DNA of 64,000 nucleotides from Tubiluchus corallicola (lineage: Eukaryota > Priapulida > Priapulimorpha > Priapulimorphida > Tubiluchidae), in assembly GCA_030141605.1 (NCBI GenBank), contig JAQGDQ010000096.1:372001-436000 (forward strand), given 5' to 3'. The notes under the pieces are model-generated. The model did no database searches. It saw only the letters and a program-made list of their open reading frames with translations, and had not been told where the DNA came from. Position numbers and translations under genes: made by a program. This document shows positions 18,487 through 33,400 of this stretch, one piece after another. Numbering within the stretch: the stretch's first letter is position 1; each line of letters opens with the position of its first letter.

Positions 18487-21400
18487 TTAAAACTTGACAG
18501 TGCCAGGAGCGAGGCTGCTGTTACATAGCTGGTAATATCTGAGATCTCCAACAAACCTATGCAGACATTTAGTTAGTGATGGAAAGTCCTGAAATCGAAG
18601 AAAAGCTTCTATTACAGAACTGGTTTTGCAACTTAAATGACACAGACAGTTGGACACATGATATTTCGACACAGACATTTGGACAACTGATATGAGGACA
18701 GGACATTTGGAAGCCGGAAAATTATGTATAGCTGCGCTAGGTGCTGGGTCATCTGGGCACGAGACTTTTGGGTGCCAGAGCCAATGCTCATCCAATGCGC
18801 TGACTCGATCTCACATTCCAAGAACACACTACTGTATTATTACACTGCCTTACCTGCCTAGTAGCTTAAACTTTTATGAGAATTCTTGTTCAAAACCAAC
18901 CAAGCCAGTTGTACTGATGCTAAATTTTGGTGTGAAAAGATATTTTGATGCAAATTTCTGTTATTTAGGTGTTTTTACGTGCATTATAATTACGTTTATA
19001 TTAGGTGCATTACACATTTTTGAAATAAAATACTGTCATATTTTATTAAACGCTAATATAAACTTAACAGCCGCATCTTCTGTCTTCGTTCATTTTAAAA
19101 ACTACATTACATTGAAAGTGGAAACCACAAAGTGCAGAGTCAACTGACTGGTTTTCATTGTTGCATGACATATTGTTGCTTAAGTTTAATTTAGTGAAGT
19201 GATGAATCTTAGTCAAAAAAATATTTTTAAAATTGGAAGACTACAACAGGTCACTAAATTTTAATATACAAAAATAAAAAATTCAATTTTTAATTTTACT
19301 GGTGCAACATTAAATTTTATTGGTACTGACCATGCCCAAATGACATGTATCCACTACAAAAACCAAATAGAATGTTAATAACTACCTGAACAATGGGAAA
19401 ATTCCTGGCCAGCATTTGCTTCTGATTATTATCCATGTTTTCACAGGATGCAAGAAACTGCGGCAGAAAATTACTGTAAAAATTGTCAAAGTCAACGGAA
19501 GCCATGTTGAATATCGTCATGGTGATTTCTTCCTGCAGCAGGTCATGTGACCTACACAGATAAAAGCAATTAGATAAAATAAATAAGAAAAAAAATTATT
19601 GTACATTGTCACTTAAACTTATTACTTAAATTATCACTATTACTTAGACATACCTAAAAAGCATATGTGAATTTTGCATTAATATCACAGAAAATGAAGA
19701 AAATGATGATGACTATGATGATAACGCTGAAGATATTCAAATATGATAACAAAGATGACATCTAAGCAGCGCAGTAACAAAGATGGCTAATGCAAGGGAA
19801 AATAAGTTATAAAAATGTTTATATGTAATTATATAAATTCACATTAATAGAAATAATGGGTTTACCTAAGAATCAGAACTTGTAACAAAACATTAAGGAA
19901 CTGGACTAGCATCACTTCCTTGAATATATCCTGGAAATATTAAAAATATAATTTAGGTTCATGAAAATGCAAATATGAGCAGGCATTACTCATTTAAAAC
20001 ATGCTGAACAATAAGTTCATATTTTGGCATATGATCACACGAGGTAGTTTGTTATTATCTAGATAAGACACTCACAATTTCTGACGTTTCATCACATAAA
20101 AGCTAAAGATGAAATCATCATACCTACATAAAGGAATGGTAAGATAATTGAGTCGAACGTAAACAAAGCACAAGGTTGTGGAACATGACATAGTGGAACC
20201 AGTTGGCTAATTGGCAATATGTAAAATATGGGGTCCTAGCTTTAGTTACTTTTTACAAATTGCAGCCATTTTTTACAAAGCAAACACTTAATGCTCAGAC
20301 ACTGCTAACGCAGACAATGACCTTGAGACAAAAAATCAAGGTCAGTGACCAGTAATTTATTTAATCTTCAAAAATTAACAACTTGAAAAATGCATGAGCC
20401 AGCGAACTAAAATCAATAAAGAAGATAGTACAGGTAGCATGGATGATAGTATCAATTGAAAAGGGGCAGATTGGAGCAGAATGAAGGCCAATTAAATAAT
20501 TAATTAATTTGACCTGCTGAGACTGCAGAAGCCATATAGTGACTTTTATACATACATCTTATAGAGCATGTTTGTGGCTGAACATTGCAGGCAGGGCTTG
20601 GCAACCGGGACTTAACCCAAATGTACAAATATAATTAAATCATGCGTAATTATGTAAATGTTTATAACCTTAATCAATTAATAAATTGATCAATAATGAA
20701 ATGGAAACACAACAATTAAACCATTGAATAACACCAGACCACATAACCCCATTTGTATCAATCGTATTTAATCATAATAGCTCACAATGCTAGTCCAATA
20801 TTTATAGACATTGCTCATGTTAGAATAATTACTAACTAAATAGATTCATTTTTTAACTTTTGAAGATGGAAAATCCACAAGTAATTTATTTATTATTTAT
20901 AACTGTATGTCCAAGATTATCATACAATGGCAAAATAACCCTATGATTATTACATTTTTTAAACCGAATTTGACCAATAAAAGTGGAAAAACTGGACCTA
21001 AGTGTGGATTTGAAGATGAAATTTTGTGTTCAAGACCAGTGCCAGGAACATTGTTTCCTCTTTCCAATGTGACAAAGATTTTTTAGCTGTCACTCTAAAT
21101 TATTTTTCTACAGCTGTTTAAATTGTGCATCCCATTTCTGGTCAAATAAGTTGCATATGAACTGCTGGTTATGAGTGCTGGAAATATAGTACCTTATGAT
21201 AAAGTTTCCATTTTGCATTAAGTTGTTCCAAATATTCAAGATTTTGCTTGAAAATAGAAATGTCGGGTTGCAAAAATGACTGACCAAATGCCTACAACAA
21301 AAATACAGACATGTTAAAACTAAAAACATATGAGAGACATTTTGCCTTCTTTTAGGAAAAATGCACAAAAAGGTTAAGTAGTAATGTTTAAATGCTTGAT

Positions 21401-24400
21401 AAATGTTTATTAGGAAAATCACACACTTCTTCAGACTAGAAAGATTTCTAAAACAATAAAAATGCAAATGACATAATGCCTGCAACAACTAATGACAGAC
21501 ATATTATATGCTACTATACCTATAATAATAGATGCATAAAATAGATGTAAAGATATATTTGTCTACTGTACCTACATTAAATACATTTTGTAACACATTT
21601 CTACTGTTCTGGGCAAAATCAACTTTTCCAATGTAGTCCATCAAAATGTTGTCCAGGGTGGACTGCCCCTAGCTAAGCCGTTGGTTCTAAACAAAGTTCT
21701 ACTCTATCTGAACTTAATCACCAGATAAAACATTCATCTATTTTGTACCTGTCTGACGAAAAAAACTTTTTTAACAAGTACACTATGTAAAGTTACCAAA
21801 CATGGGGAAGCGTTTTTCTATATTATAAGATTATTTCTTATCAAGTGTCACCTGCATGATTAAGGTAAATTCATTCTGATGTTCCATTTCTGCAACTGTC
21901 TTTGTTTCTCCAGCAGCAGTAGAAAGGACAGATGATTTGAAGAAATAGCGCCAATTGTTCAGGAGAATACTGTACAGCAACTCAAATAAACTAGCCTTCA
22001 AATCCGGTGATGGCCGCTACAAAAACACTTGCTAAATTACTGTCAATCTTCATAATTCGTAAGACATTACACATACATTTACCATGCATTCATTTATCAA
22101 TGAATGATGAAATTCTAACTGATCATTACCAAGATCGAATGTTTTGTTTCTATTCCCAAGTTTCACCAAGTTCCACTAAGTTTCGCAGTAATCGGTTTAG
22201 TAGTTGTTACGTAATCGTGTTAATAAACCAATATATATGTCCCACATATCACTTCCTTGGTGGAGGTAAAATTTAAATGAGTTTTGGGTTAACTAACGAA
22301 TCATTTTATAATGTTGTCAAGAAATTATATTTGAATTTTGTATCAATTACACTCTTTTCAAAATGTTCAAGATTCAAGATTGTTTATTTCAACACAAATG
22401 CAACTCGTACATAAAAGAAAAACGTTTTCAAAATGTTTTGAATGTTCACAACCGATAAAAACAGTGGTGCAAAATGGTGCAGATAAAATGGATGTGAACT
22501 GCTGAACCAATTTTGAAACTGGTTTCAAAACGTTTTACGTTTGGCATGCGAAAATGGCACAAGGTTTCGCTTAAACTAGAAAAAGTAAAAAACATATAAT
22601 ACCTCTGATATGATAGGATATATTTGCAGCATGCAGAGTGAAATAATACTTGGAAGGAAGCTTTTGAATGAAGAGCCAGGTTCTTCAATTACTAACCGCA
22701 GTATCGTCAAAAACCTAAAAAATGTAATAACATCAACCCAAAATAAACAACAAGTCTCTAAACAGACTTGACTGAATTACTGGTTACCAAATAGCAATAA
22801 ATAAAAACCATAAATAAAAGCTTTTCAAAATCACCATTAAAAGATTTAAGCTGACGAGTACACAACATGTTTTTAACTTTTTTATCCAATACAAAAAAAA
22901 TTGTTAGACAAGTACAAAAGTCGAACTTTTAAATCATCTCTGCAGGTTTAGTAGATGCATTGATTGGCCTAAACCTCAAAACAACATATTTGTTCTACTT
23001 CTCTAAATTTTCTTCATACTTATCTTAATTTTGCATAATGCAGGCAGTTAAAGTTACCAACACATCAGTAAAAAGTAAAAAGGTAGCAGGACTATATTAA
23101 CAGGAAAAAAGCAAAATTGTAAAATGAACGGAATGTCGGAAATGTTTTCAATTACTCAAAGCCTCCAAAACTTCCGAGTCAAGTGGGATAAGTCAAATTA
23201 ACCACCTTTTCATAGACTGACCCAGCAGCTTTTCATGGAAAGCTCAAAGTAATAACATGTTCACTTGAAAATAGTAATGAAAAGTCAGGTAACAAAAATT
23301 TTAGGTTTTTAAACAGATTTTTCTATAGGCACTTGCATTGCAACAAAAAAATGAGTTATTAAATTTCCGACTAAACAGGCATAAAGGATCAGTAAGATCA
23401 GATAATTGATACTGAACTTGTACATTTCAGCAGTACACTACACATACAGCAAGGTTAATTACTAACTTTTCTACTACACATACAGCAAGGTTAATTACTA
23501 ACTTTTCTACTACACATACAGCAAGGTTAATTACTAACTTTTCTACTACACGTATTCCAGCCACATTCTCATGTCTTATGTTTTCAGTAAGTTGTTCTTT
23601 TGTAAAAAGACACATGAACGTTTTTATCATTTGCTCCACGAAAGATGTGCCCATTTGCACTCGTAATGATTGAAACAACACCAAGAAAAAGCTAAGAATC
23701 TCCTCCCCAACATCTGTAATTAAACAAAGGCAATGTATTATGACATTATTATAAAGAACAAGATAGCAAATATACAGTATAACACCATTATAGCAAACAT
23801 AGTTTATTGCGTACACATCGGTAATGAGAACTCACAAAAAAGAGCAAACTTTCATCTTTTATTTAACTAGTATAATAGCTTTAAATACAGTGTACTCGAT
23901 TATTGCACATTGAGAACTTGTTGTCAAACCCCATTGCCTGTGTCACTATGTATCTATAGGTTTTTATTGCGTACTTTACTTTTATTAGTCGTTTGCAAAT
24001 AAATGACGGTTAAATTTAACTCATCATTCTTGATACTGCAGCAAAGTTGTGAGGCATTCAGCATGTGGACTTGTTAACATGCCATGACGAAAGGTCATTT
24101 TGTGTACTAACTGTATGAAAACAATGAGTCACTCAGCTGCTCAACACAGTTTTTTACGTACGTTCCATGGCAGCACACAGATGAGATATTTCATCAAGTA
24201 ACGAACACTACTGAAGTTACTTTGCTGCACAAAAACTTTTACGTAAGGGTCGAACAGAAATTTTGTACAATCAAAATTCACTGATTTTTTTAAATCTCAT
24301 TGGCTTTGTTGAATATGTCACATAAATTTACAAGTGAAGGTGCACATACAGTTTGATAACATCTTCCAAAAGAACTTTACATCCTCTATGAAGCCTATGT

Positions 24401-27400
24401 ACATTACTAATTCACTTTTATTATTAATAAGTGCTTGCTCATCTATGTGTGATTAGCCACGTATATTTACAGAGTATCTTGGTTATAGAGTACTTTTTCC
24501 TTGAGTCCCTAGTGTTGCCTGGGGGCAAGAACAATATGTGAGGCCACACTGTCCTTAGCAATTTACAGTGTTGAGGGTATATACGCATCTGAATGTGGTT
24601 AAGTGTTAACTGCCGAGTCAGCATTTCAACTTACATAATGAACTCAGTTCCGGTCCTACCACAACCATTCAATACATAAAAATAGACCCTGATGCTGAGT
24701 GAGAGATTGCTTACAATGCTCTGAAGATTATATAAAAAAGTTTAAGTTGTTTGCAAATTTATTGCAAACCTAATACAAAGCAAATTTTAAACGTCGATTA
24801 AAATGAAAGTAACAAATGTAATCGCAGTTTATTTCACAGCTAACTTGCAATTTATCTTAAACAGCAAGCAGTAGTCTAGCACTCAGTAACAGAGGCAACC
24901 AAATGTAGATACATGTGACCGGACCAGCTGATCCATTATCAGGTTAATCTTCAAAGAAGACAGTGAACCAGTAGCTGTGTTTCAGGCATGATCGAATGAG
25001 AATACAGCCTCATTCCAGTGGCATAGCTAGGGGATATTGTCCCCGGGTGGCCCTCTGAGTGCAAGAAAAAAATGAAACAGCAGAAAGGTGTTACAGCACT
25101 TATGTAATGCGTGTGCAGTGGAGATATACAACTGTCTAATTTGTGCATTGCTAGATGTTCTAGGCAGAGTGATGTAGAATTTGTCTGTCATAATTTATTA
25201 GTCTATTGTTGCAGGTTCGTAGTTTTAGAAATCGTTCAACTTTGCAGATGCAGTGTGTGACTTTCTAAACACTAATTTAGCAAACATTTAAATGTTCAAA
25301 GTTTTGTAATAAACAAGTTTTGTAATAATTACCTGGGTGGTGAACGTAGATTGGGAACAAACGCAGCGTAACCTCAATGCAATCCTGGACTGATTGATAA
25401 CACAGCAACTTTGTCTTTGTTACTTCATTGCTAACATTCTCCACTAGGTCCGACAGCACCTTCAGAGTTTGTATGATACAAGGTTTAACTAGAAAATAGT
25501 AATTTCATGTAAGTTTCAGTGTAAATGCGTCTAGTATACGAAACTTCAATATTGCCCAGAACAAAATCTTGAAAGCTACAAAATTCAGGCATCATCAAGC
25601 ACTAAGAAACCGGCTGTTAAATTTCACAGTATAAAAGCAAACAAAGAAGTGAAAAGCAAAAAGAACAAAAGCTAAAATCATTTTGTATAAAAGCAGTCAC
25701 AAACTTTTGACTATCATTATTATTGCCCTTTTGCTTAAAAGAAGTTGAATATGCATGTCTGCATGTGTGCCTGCTCAACTTCTAAAAATTAAGTGTTAAA
25801 GTTTACAAGACTATATTGTTAAACTTTTAAAGATAGGCTACACAGTCTTTCCCGTCGGAATAATTAGATATTAGGGTCAACTAACCCAAGAATAACTCTT
25901 TAGAGGTCACTCTTTCAAAAATGTTGTGTACAATCATATTTCAGTTTGCCGGACCTCGCTTTTATGGATATCGGAAAAATCGGACAAAATCTGGACCATT
26001 AAAAGTCTCGCATATTACGGACATAGTCCGTTGTTTCACGAGCTGACCGCTAGTTGCTGGGCCGTCACTTTGTTCACATCACTATAGCCAAGCAGCGTGT
26101 AACAACACGTGTAGCTTGTCAGGAGCAGCCCTTACTAGACTTTTCTGAGACAATTGGGTGATTTATTCTATATTACCGTGAGTTTAATGCATGGCACCTA
26201 CTGTATCAGCTTAGTATACGGAGAATCTGCAAATTCGGACCGACATCTCCTCGTTTTTGACTGGCAAAATAAAGATATGAGTGCATTTTCAAAATGGTGA
26301 AAGGGTGAACGCACATAGAAAATCATAAAAGAGCTTTCTATATACAAAATAATACAACTCTGCATGTACGCATCAGCAAAATTCGTCACGTTACAAAAAT
26401 ATCCAAAACATTTCGGAAAGGCAAGTTATAATGACCATCATGTCACCAAAATAGACCTAAGTCTACTTTTTTCGCTCAGGCTTCTTATCTGTGGACTTCT
26501 TTACCAGAAAAACGTTTCTTTGAAAATTACAGCTTCACTCAATTGAAAAAGATCATCAACTAATATCTACTATCGCTAGCAAGTTAGTTATATAAATTCT
26601 ATTTCTCTGGATATTTATTCATATTTTTACCACTTATTCGAATGCCCTTTTTGCCTTGTTTGGAATGATTTACATAAAAGAAAAACTATAGAATACCTGT
26701 AATTTGCAGAACCTTGTCATGAGAAAGTGCACTTGCATCATGCAGTTGTCGATAATTGGTCGTCAAGGTTTTTAGAAAATTCTGATGATGCTCGGCACGC
26801 ATGTGCCATTTCTGTTCTGCATCAGAAACATTTGGCCAAGGCAAAAGCAAAATATTGGATAATGATCTATAGACTAGAAGCTGTACCTGAAGGAACAAAT
26901 ATATTTAAACATGCAAATCCCTAGAAAAATAGCAGAAGAGATGTTATGAACAAAAAGCAAAGTTTAATGTCATTATTTTGAAATCGCTGGGAAATGTAAT
27001 GAACATGCTGCCATAGTCACGGAATGTCAAAATATATCCCTATACCAGCAGCTCTGAGGAAGAGCAAGAAAACTGTGATGCATTTTTATGGTTAAATTTT
27101 TTTTAGTATTGATTTTCATCTATATTTACATATACCTACAGTACGTGAACACATCTTCAACACTTTTTATGTATTTAATTTTAATGCATGTTGGTTGTTT
27201 TTGTTTAAATCTCTGCATGTCTCTATACTAATTTTTTATACTTCACTACCTTTTCTATTGTATTGTCTTTGTACTACATATACGAAATAAATGGCATATA
27301 TAAAAGGCAGCAGAATGCTAGGTGCAATAATGAATACACTCAGTTCAAAACGTTCAGGGTAAAGAAATAACCCAGAGAACTATATTGCAATTTCTCTTCA

Positions 27401-30400
27401 ACAACAGACTTAAGATAATATGTGCAAATTGAAGGTAAGCCATGAATAAATAACCTATCAATACATTTGCATATTTTGCAACACCCAAAAAGTCCGTAAA
27501 ACACGTAGCAATCCATTCAAAATTTTCAGCCAAACGGAAAGCAAGGCATACCTGTAATGGCAGTAGATATATTTTTCCCTCGCTAACATTTGTGAATAGT
27601 AATTTGGTCGTTTCTAGCGCAAGAAGGAATGACGGTCGAACCGTTGAGGAAACAGACAGCAAAAGATGTGCGGCTGATTGCATGACTTTCTCAGGAACCT
27701 AAATACAAGTAGCATTGTTAACTGTACAACATCTTAAGAATTTCTATCTCACTCTACTACTAATGGTACTACCTACAACTTAAAGATCTCTATCTCACTC
27801 TACAACTAACAGTAGGACATTTTAAGGATCTCTATCTCACTCTACAACTAACATTAGGACATTTTAAGGATCTCTATCTCACTCTACAACTAACAGTAGG
27901 ACATTTTAAGGATCTCTATCTCACTCTACAACTAACAGTAGGACATTTTAAGGATCTCTATCTCACTCTAATACTAACGGTACAACATCTTAAGGATCTC
28001 TATCTCACTCTACTACTAATGTTACAGCATCTTAAGGATCTCTATCTCACTCCACTATTAAGGGTACGACATCTTAATGATCTCTATCTCACTCCACTAT
28101 TAAGGGTACGACATCTTAAGGATCTCTCTCTCACTCTACTAATAACGGTACAACATATTAAGGATCTCAATATGTTTCTACTACTAATGGTACAATATAT
28201 TAAGGATCTTTATCTCTCTTTACTACCACAGCAAATGACAAACAAGAAAAGCTAGACTACCTGTTCCTGTAACATGGGAGTAAGTGCTTCCATAGCTGAA
28301 GAAACAAGAGTTGCAAACTTGCCATTGTCCTGTGCCTGTCTTAGCATTTCACCATAATACTGTGCAATCCAGTGAGAAAAAGCCTTCAGAGAAGCCATTG
28401 CTTGGGCATGTCTGTAATGAGATTCATAATTCAGAGAAGCCATTGCTTCAGCGTGTCTGTAATGAGATTCATAATTTAAAGAAGCCATTGCTTTCGCATG
28501 TCTGTTGTAATGAGATTCATAATTCAGAGAAATCATTGCGTAGGCATGTTTGTAATGAGATTCATAATTCAGAGAATTGCGTATTGAGACTGTGGTGTAT
28601 ATAAGACCCCCTTTCCTCCCGATGAGCGCTTACATGACAACTGTAACGAAGTCGGTGACAAATGTCATTTTCTTTTGTTCTGCTCTAAACACAACACACA
28701 CTGTAACTACTGCTTTAGTAGTTATTTCATGCTGTTAAGTTGTTAACACTTCAGCTAAATCTACTGTGCTAGTCTATCTTTGCTGACAGAAGGTCGAACA
28801 ATTCATCACTGCACATGTATTAGCTGTTATTCAAATACATGTGAAATTTCATCTTTTGCTTTGTCTGAAATCAATCAAGCTTGATTTGTATTCTCTTCTT
28901 GCCAAGTGTTATATGATTAAAAATTAGCTGATCAATATTTCATAGGTATTTTGGCAAACTGAACTGATAAAAGATAATTCAAACCAATTAATACCTAAAA
29001 TGTATTTAACTAATGAACTTACACTTCTATGAAATCAGGTTTTAGCACTGTCGGAGCTTGTGTAGACACTTCATATAGTCTAAGCTGTGATCCATACGTA
29101 CAAACCTGACATAGTCTAGAAATAAAATAGTATAATTAGTTAGTCATACGAAGCCATAAATTACTTTAATCCTTGAATTTAATCATGTCTTTAATCCTTG
29201 AATTATAATGGACAATGTTTTAACAAGACAAAATAAACAATTTTACTACTGCTACTGCTGTTGCTGCAGCTGTTGTTGCTGCTGCAGCTCTAACTCTCAA
29301 TACCTCTCAACAAAAGTAGCATTTGTAATAGTCTTCTAAAAAGTTCTTTACATTTTCTTATGTATAAAGGTTATTCAGTTGTACTCTAGCTTTAGTTTTA
29401 TACAACAAAATTAAAAAAGCAGCCACGGATAATTAAAATAACGCTGCATAATTACTTTTCAACGATAGGAAGTCCAATATCTATTCTTTGCAAGAATGAC
29501 TCGCCAATGAAGTGATCAGCTAGACGACCTAATGCTTGTAAGAACGAAGACAAATCACGTAAAGAGCAGTGTAGACGACGCACATCGTTTTCAGCTTTCA
29601 CAGTAAGATGGCGCTGCCCATCAATTTTCTTAATATGGCCTTCCAGCGTCTGGTAAGTGGCCAGATTCTCTCGAAATACAGGAAACTGTAAATAATTGCA
29701 GTAAAAATAAATAAACAGTTTTCATAAAACAAAGTAAAGCTCTGTGCATTAAAAAGTTGTGCAAACTAAAACCATGTGTTTTGACAATGTAGCCAAAAAG
29801 CACAGGAATTATACATTATTAATGAAAACCACATAAAAATAAAAAAAACTTTTTGACATACATTACCCACTGTTTAACATACATCATAAAGCACAAGAAA
29901 ACCCTTTAGTTACATAAAGCTAGAAAAATACGTCTTGAATATTTGTATCATCTACACACTGCTTTACTGTGTAGAGAGCGTGATATTAGCAGAAAAGCTG
30001 TGTAAAACTAAAAATTAAAACTTGCATGAAGACAGTTAGGAGCAGCCATATTGACAGAGATTGCTTGAAACAAGTTCAGATGAAATTGTGTAAAGTTTGA
30101 GACAATAATCAGAGCACACTGTAATGTATACTTTACTAACTAAACTAAAGTATAATTACTGTATCTTGTCAATAAGATTAAAAATATGTTTTTTGAAGGC
30201 GAGTCAATGCCATTTTAATAGTTCGCACGAACATTTACATTTTAAATTACTAAGTATTTTCTTTTCTAGTTACATAAGTCTAAGTGTTTCAAGCAGGTAA
30301 ACATAATGCTAAGTACTGTAACTTTGTGTGGAGTTTTTTAGACACACTTTAAAATTGCCTTTTCTTTAAAACTTTGGTTTCCAACTTCTAATGTCTCCTG

Positions 30401-33400
30401 CATTGTCAAAACTGATATTATTGATGCACACCTATGATGGCATGCATGTATTCTTACTAAAATGCTAGTTAACTGACACCTAAGAAAGATTTTATCATTA
30501 GCGAGCATATCAATGTTTTTTATTCATTAAAAGATAAAAAAAATAAACCAAAAATAAACATTAACTGAGTGGTCACAATCTGTACTTAGCAATTTGAACA
30601 TGGTTAATAATCAATATGTATGTATGGAAGTCTCACTATTGGAAAATGCATATACATATACATAAGCTACCATACTTCTGTTCAGCACAGGCCATGATAT
30701 GTCGATGTATTGCGATATCTTTCATTATGATATTCATATTGCCAAAGTGCACCCACATCGTAATAATCTGAGTCAAAGACATTTAGCAAATTAGCGAGTG
30801 CTTGACGGTAAACCTGTAGCTGTAGAGGGTACTGTATATATGTAAAGATTAGTACAGTGAGAACTAGTTGACTTAACACAGGCACTGCTAGCAGCCAAAA
30901 TGGTTAAAAACACAAGGTGTTTAATCTGTAGTAGGTTAATTATATTGTTTACATATAAATTTGTAGAATGGCAGAAGTGAACCAGAAAATGCACAAGCAA
31001 CTTTTAGACCAAAACAATTGACAAATTTTGCTTTTCTGGTGGCTTAAAATGCAAACAATAGCCTATACATTACACAAGTAATAAATAAAAATCAAGCAGT
31101 TTATCTAGTTATTTTAGCATATAGCTATCCGAAAACTGTTCTTTCATGAAATATGTTTAGCATTTACTATCAATGGCTTCATCTACTTATGTTTTGTAAA
31201 TGTTAACTCAGGCGTATTGTGATATGTGATCATATATATTGATCATATAATATTATGACCTAGATACTACATCCCTGTTTGTAGCATACCAAACTGTGTA
31301 GAAGAACAAGCATTTATGATTCAGTGAGCATCACAGCGTGAACAGTATGACAAATAATAATAAATAAGTTCTTACCACGAGTGAAAATGTATCATCAGGT
31401 GCAAGTTCTGCTACTTTAGCAACTGCTTCTAAGCAATGACGTAAGAATTGCTGCCATTCGGTTTCTTCATCATAATTCAAAGTCTCATCATCCAATTCTT
31501 CTAAATGTGACTGCAAAGAAAATTAGCAAATTGTTAAACAGGTATTTTGTAGGTTTAGAGATCCTTGCAGCTTACAGGAATATAGAAATGTTTATTATGA
31601 ACAATAAGCAAACAAAGACTATGGATGAAGCCATAGATACTCCAAAATTGTTACGACAGCAAAACACCATTTATTGCCACCCACATATTGTGATGGTTTG
31701 ACCCAAAACGAAGCCACTGGATATCAGCACTGCACAGCAGCCATAAGTAGTTAGTATGGAATGACCATATTGGTTCAAATGGCTGAAGGATAAGTGTGTT
31801 TAATATTTCAGCACCTGTTCCATAGAACTACCGTAAAACGCACTGGATTCTGGTGAGTTTAATTAAAAAAAATCACCTTTTCTTTCATTTCTCTGTTTAT
31901 TACTACATATTTGGTCCATTCAGGACTCCCACCTAAGTACAAAAATTAGCAATATACATGCTCTTATATTAGAAAATGCTAAATATCATTCATAAATCCA
32001 TCAATAGTATTTGTTTTCTTGTTGTTGGGGACTACAGTTGTGAAACCTATTAGAAGCCTTGTTTACTACAAATATTTTGTTCTGCGAAAAAATTCATAAA
32101 TTTTGCAAGGCCAATATTTTTGTCTACTGTTTAAAATAGCAGAAAGAATACATAATTTTCAAGACCATGCTAATGTTTAAAATTCTCTTAACCTTGTTCT
32201 TTCTACCAAATCCGTGGCAATATTTCAAACAAAATTTGATTTGCTCACGGTTCAATTTAAGGTGCGACCGCAAATGTCTATATCCAGTTGTGCTGTCTGT
32301 CAAGTGAAATGTCTTATGGTTAAAATTTGCAGCTTAAATCATGCACTACCTGATTATAACGAAACTGAAGCTTGTTCAGTATTTTTGAAACGAGTGACAC
32401 TAGGACTTCTTGGTATCGCAGTAATATGTAGTGTATGTCAACTTTTCTGCTTTTGATATCCACGTCCAGGTGATCAAGGAAAACAGACCATATCTCTAAG
32501 CAGTTGAAATAACCTACGCAAAACAAAAGTGTTAAGTTAATCAGTGTTAAAGACTAGGCCATTTTATGCATTTATAATTCAAACGGTCATTTAAAATAGC
32601 TCAGTGGTTTTGAAAGTGTCATGATCTAGTAAGTATTGGCAGTTCAATAAGCAAACTCCTCAGAATCGCTAGGAAATTCCTTCTTATGAAAAAAATCACA
32701 ACAAAATGCCAAGCCTTGAAATAATTAAAAATAAATGCTCACCTTCTTTTGAAGGCTGTTCAAAGGTATACTTGAATAAAAGAGCCAAGAATTCTAATAT
32801 CGGAAAGCGGCTGTTAGATTCAAACCTCTGTAGATGTAAACTGACAAAGAGTTGCAAAAAATCTGTGAACTTTTCTAAATAACTGCAAATAAAAAATAAA
32901 CAATAATGAGCATTTAAAACAAATAGTATTAATACAAAATATATGATGAATGCAGTAATATAAAAAACGTATCTGAAAGCAACTATCATGCAGTGCTCAA
33001 TGAAATATTGTTAAGATTAAATATTTTTAAATAAAAAATATTAATGATTGTAACAATTAGTGTAGTGTAGTAAATTTCATACTCTATTCTTTTCTATCTT
33101 TTGTTTCCAGAAAAAAAATTTAGTTTACATGTAATGCAAAGATAGCTGGTTCAGTATAATGTTAAATGTTACCAAAAAAGGGAATGTTGATGTGAAAGGA
33201 ATAGCCGAGTGGTTATGGTGTATATTTAGCAACCAAAGTAAAGCGATGCCAAGCCTGGTGAGTAAATGAATAGATGCTGCTGGGTAGTTTTGCCTGAGAT
33301 ACCGCTTGTGGTTATGTTTCTTGTTGAGCAACGAAAGATCGCAGCATGGCAAAAACATCTGACGCCTTAGTTGCTTATATTACAGGACTAATCCCTAATA

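Noticed and set aside
18692-19147. Plus-strand frame of 151 residues over the last XPO6 intron
   Set aside because: It overlaps the antisense of the last XPO6 intron, has no recognisable domain and a composition typical of translated AT-rich DNA.
28019-28255. Plus-strand frame with a repeated RHLKDLYLTPLLRV-like peptide
   Set aside because: It is the translation of the intronic 42-base minisatellite; a unit length divisible by three keeps a frame open by itself.
28311-28604. Plus-strand frame with repeated HNSEKPLL peptides
   Set aside because: It is the antisense of the XPO6 exon and its copied acceptor region.
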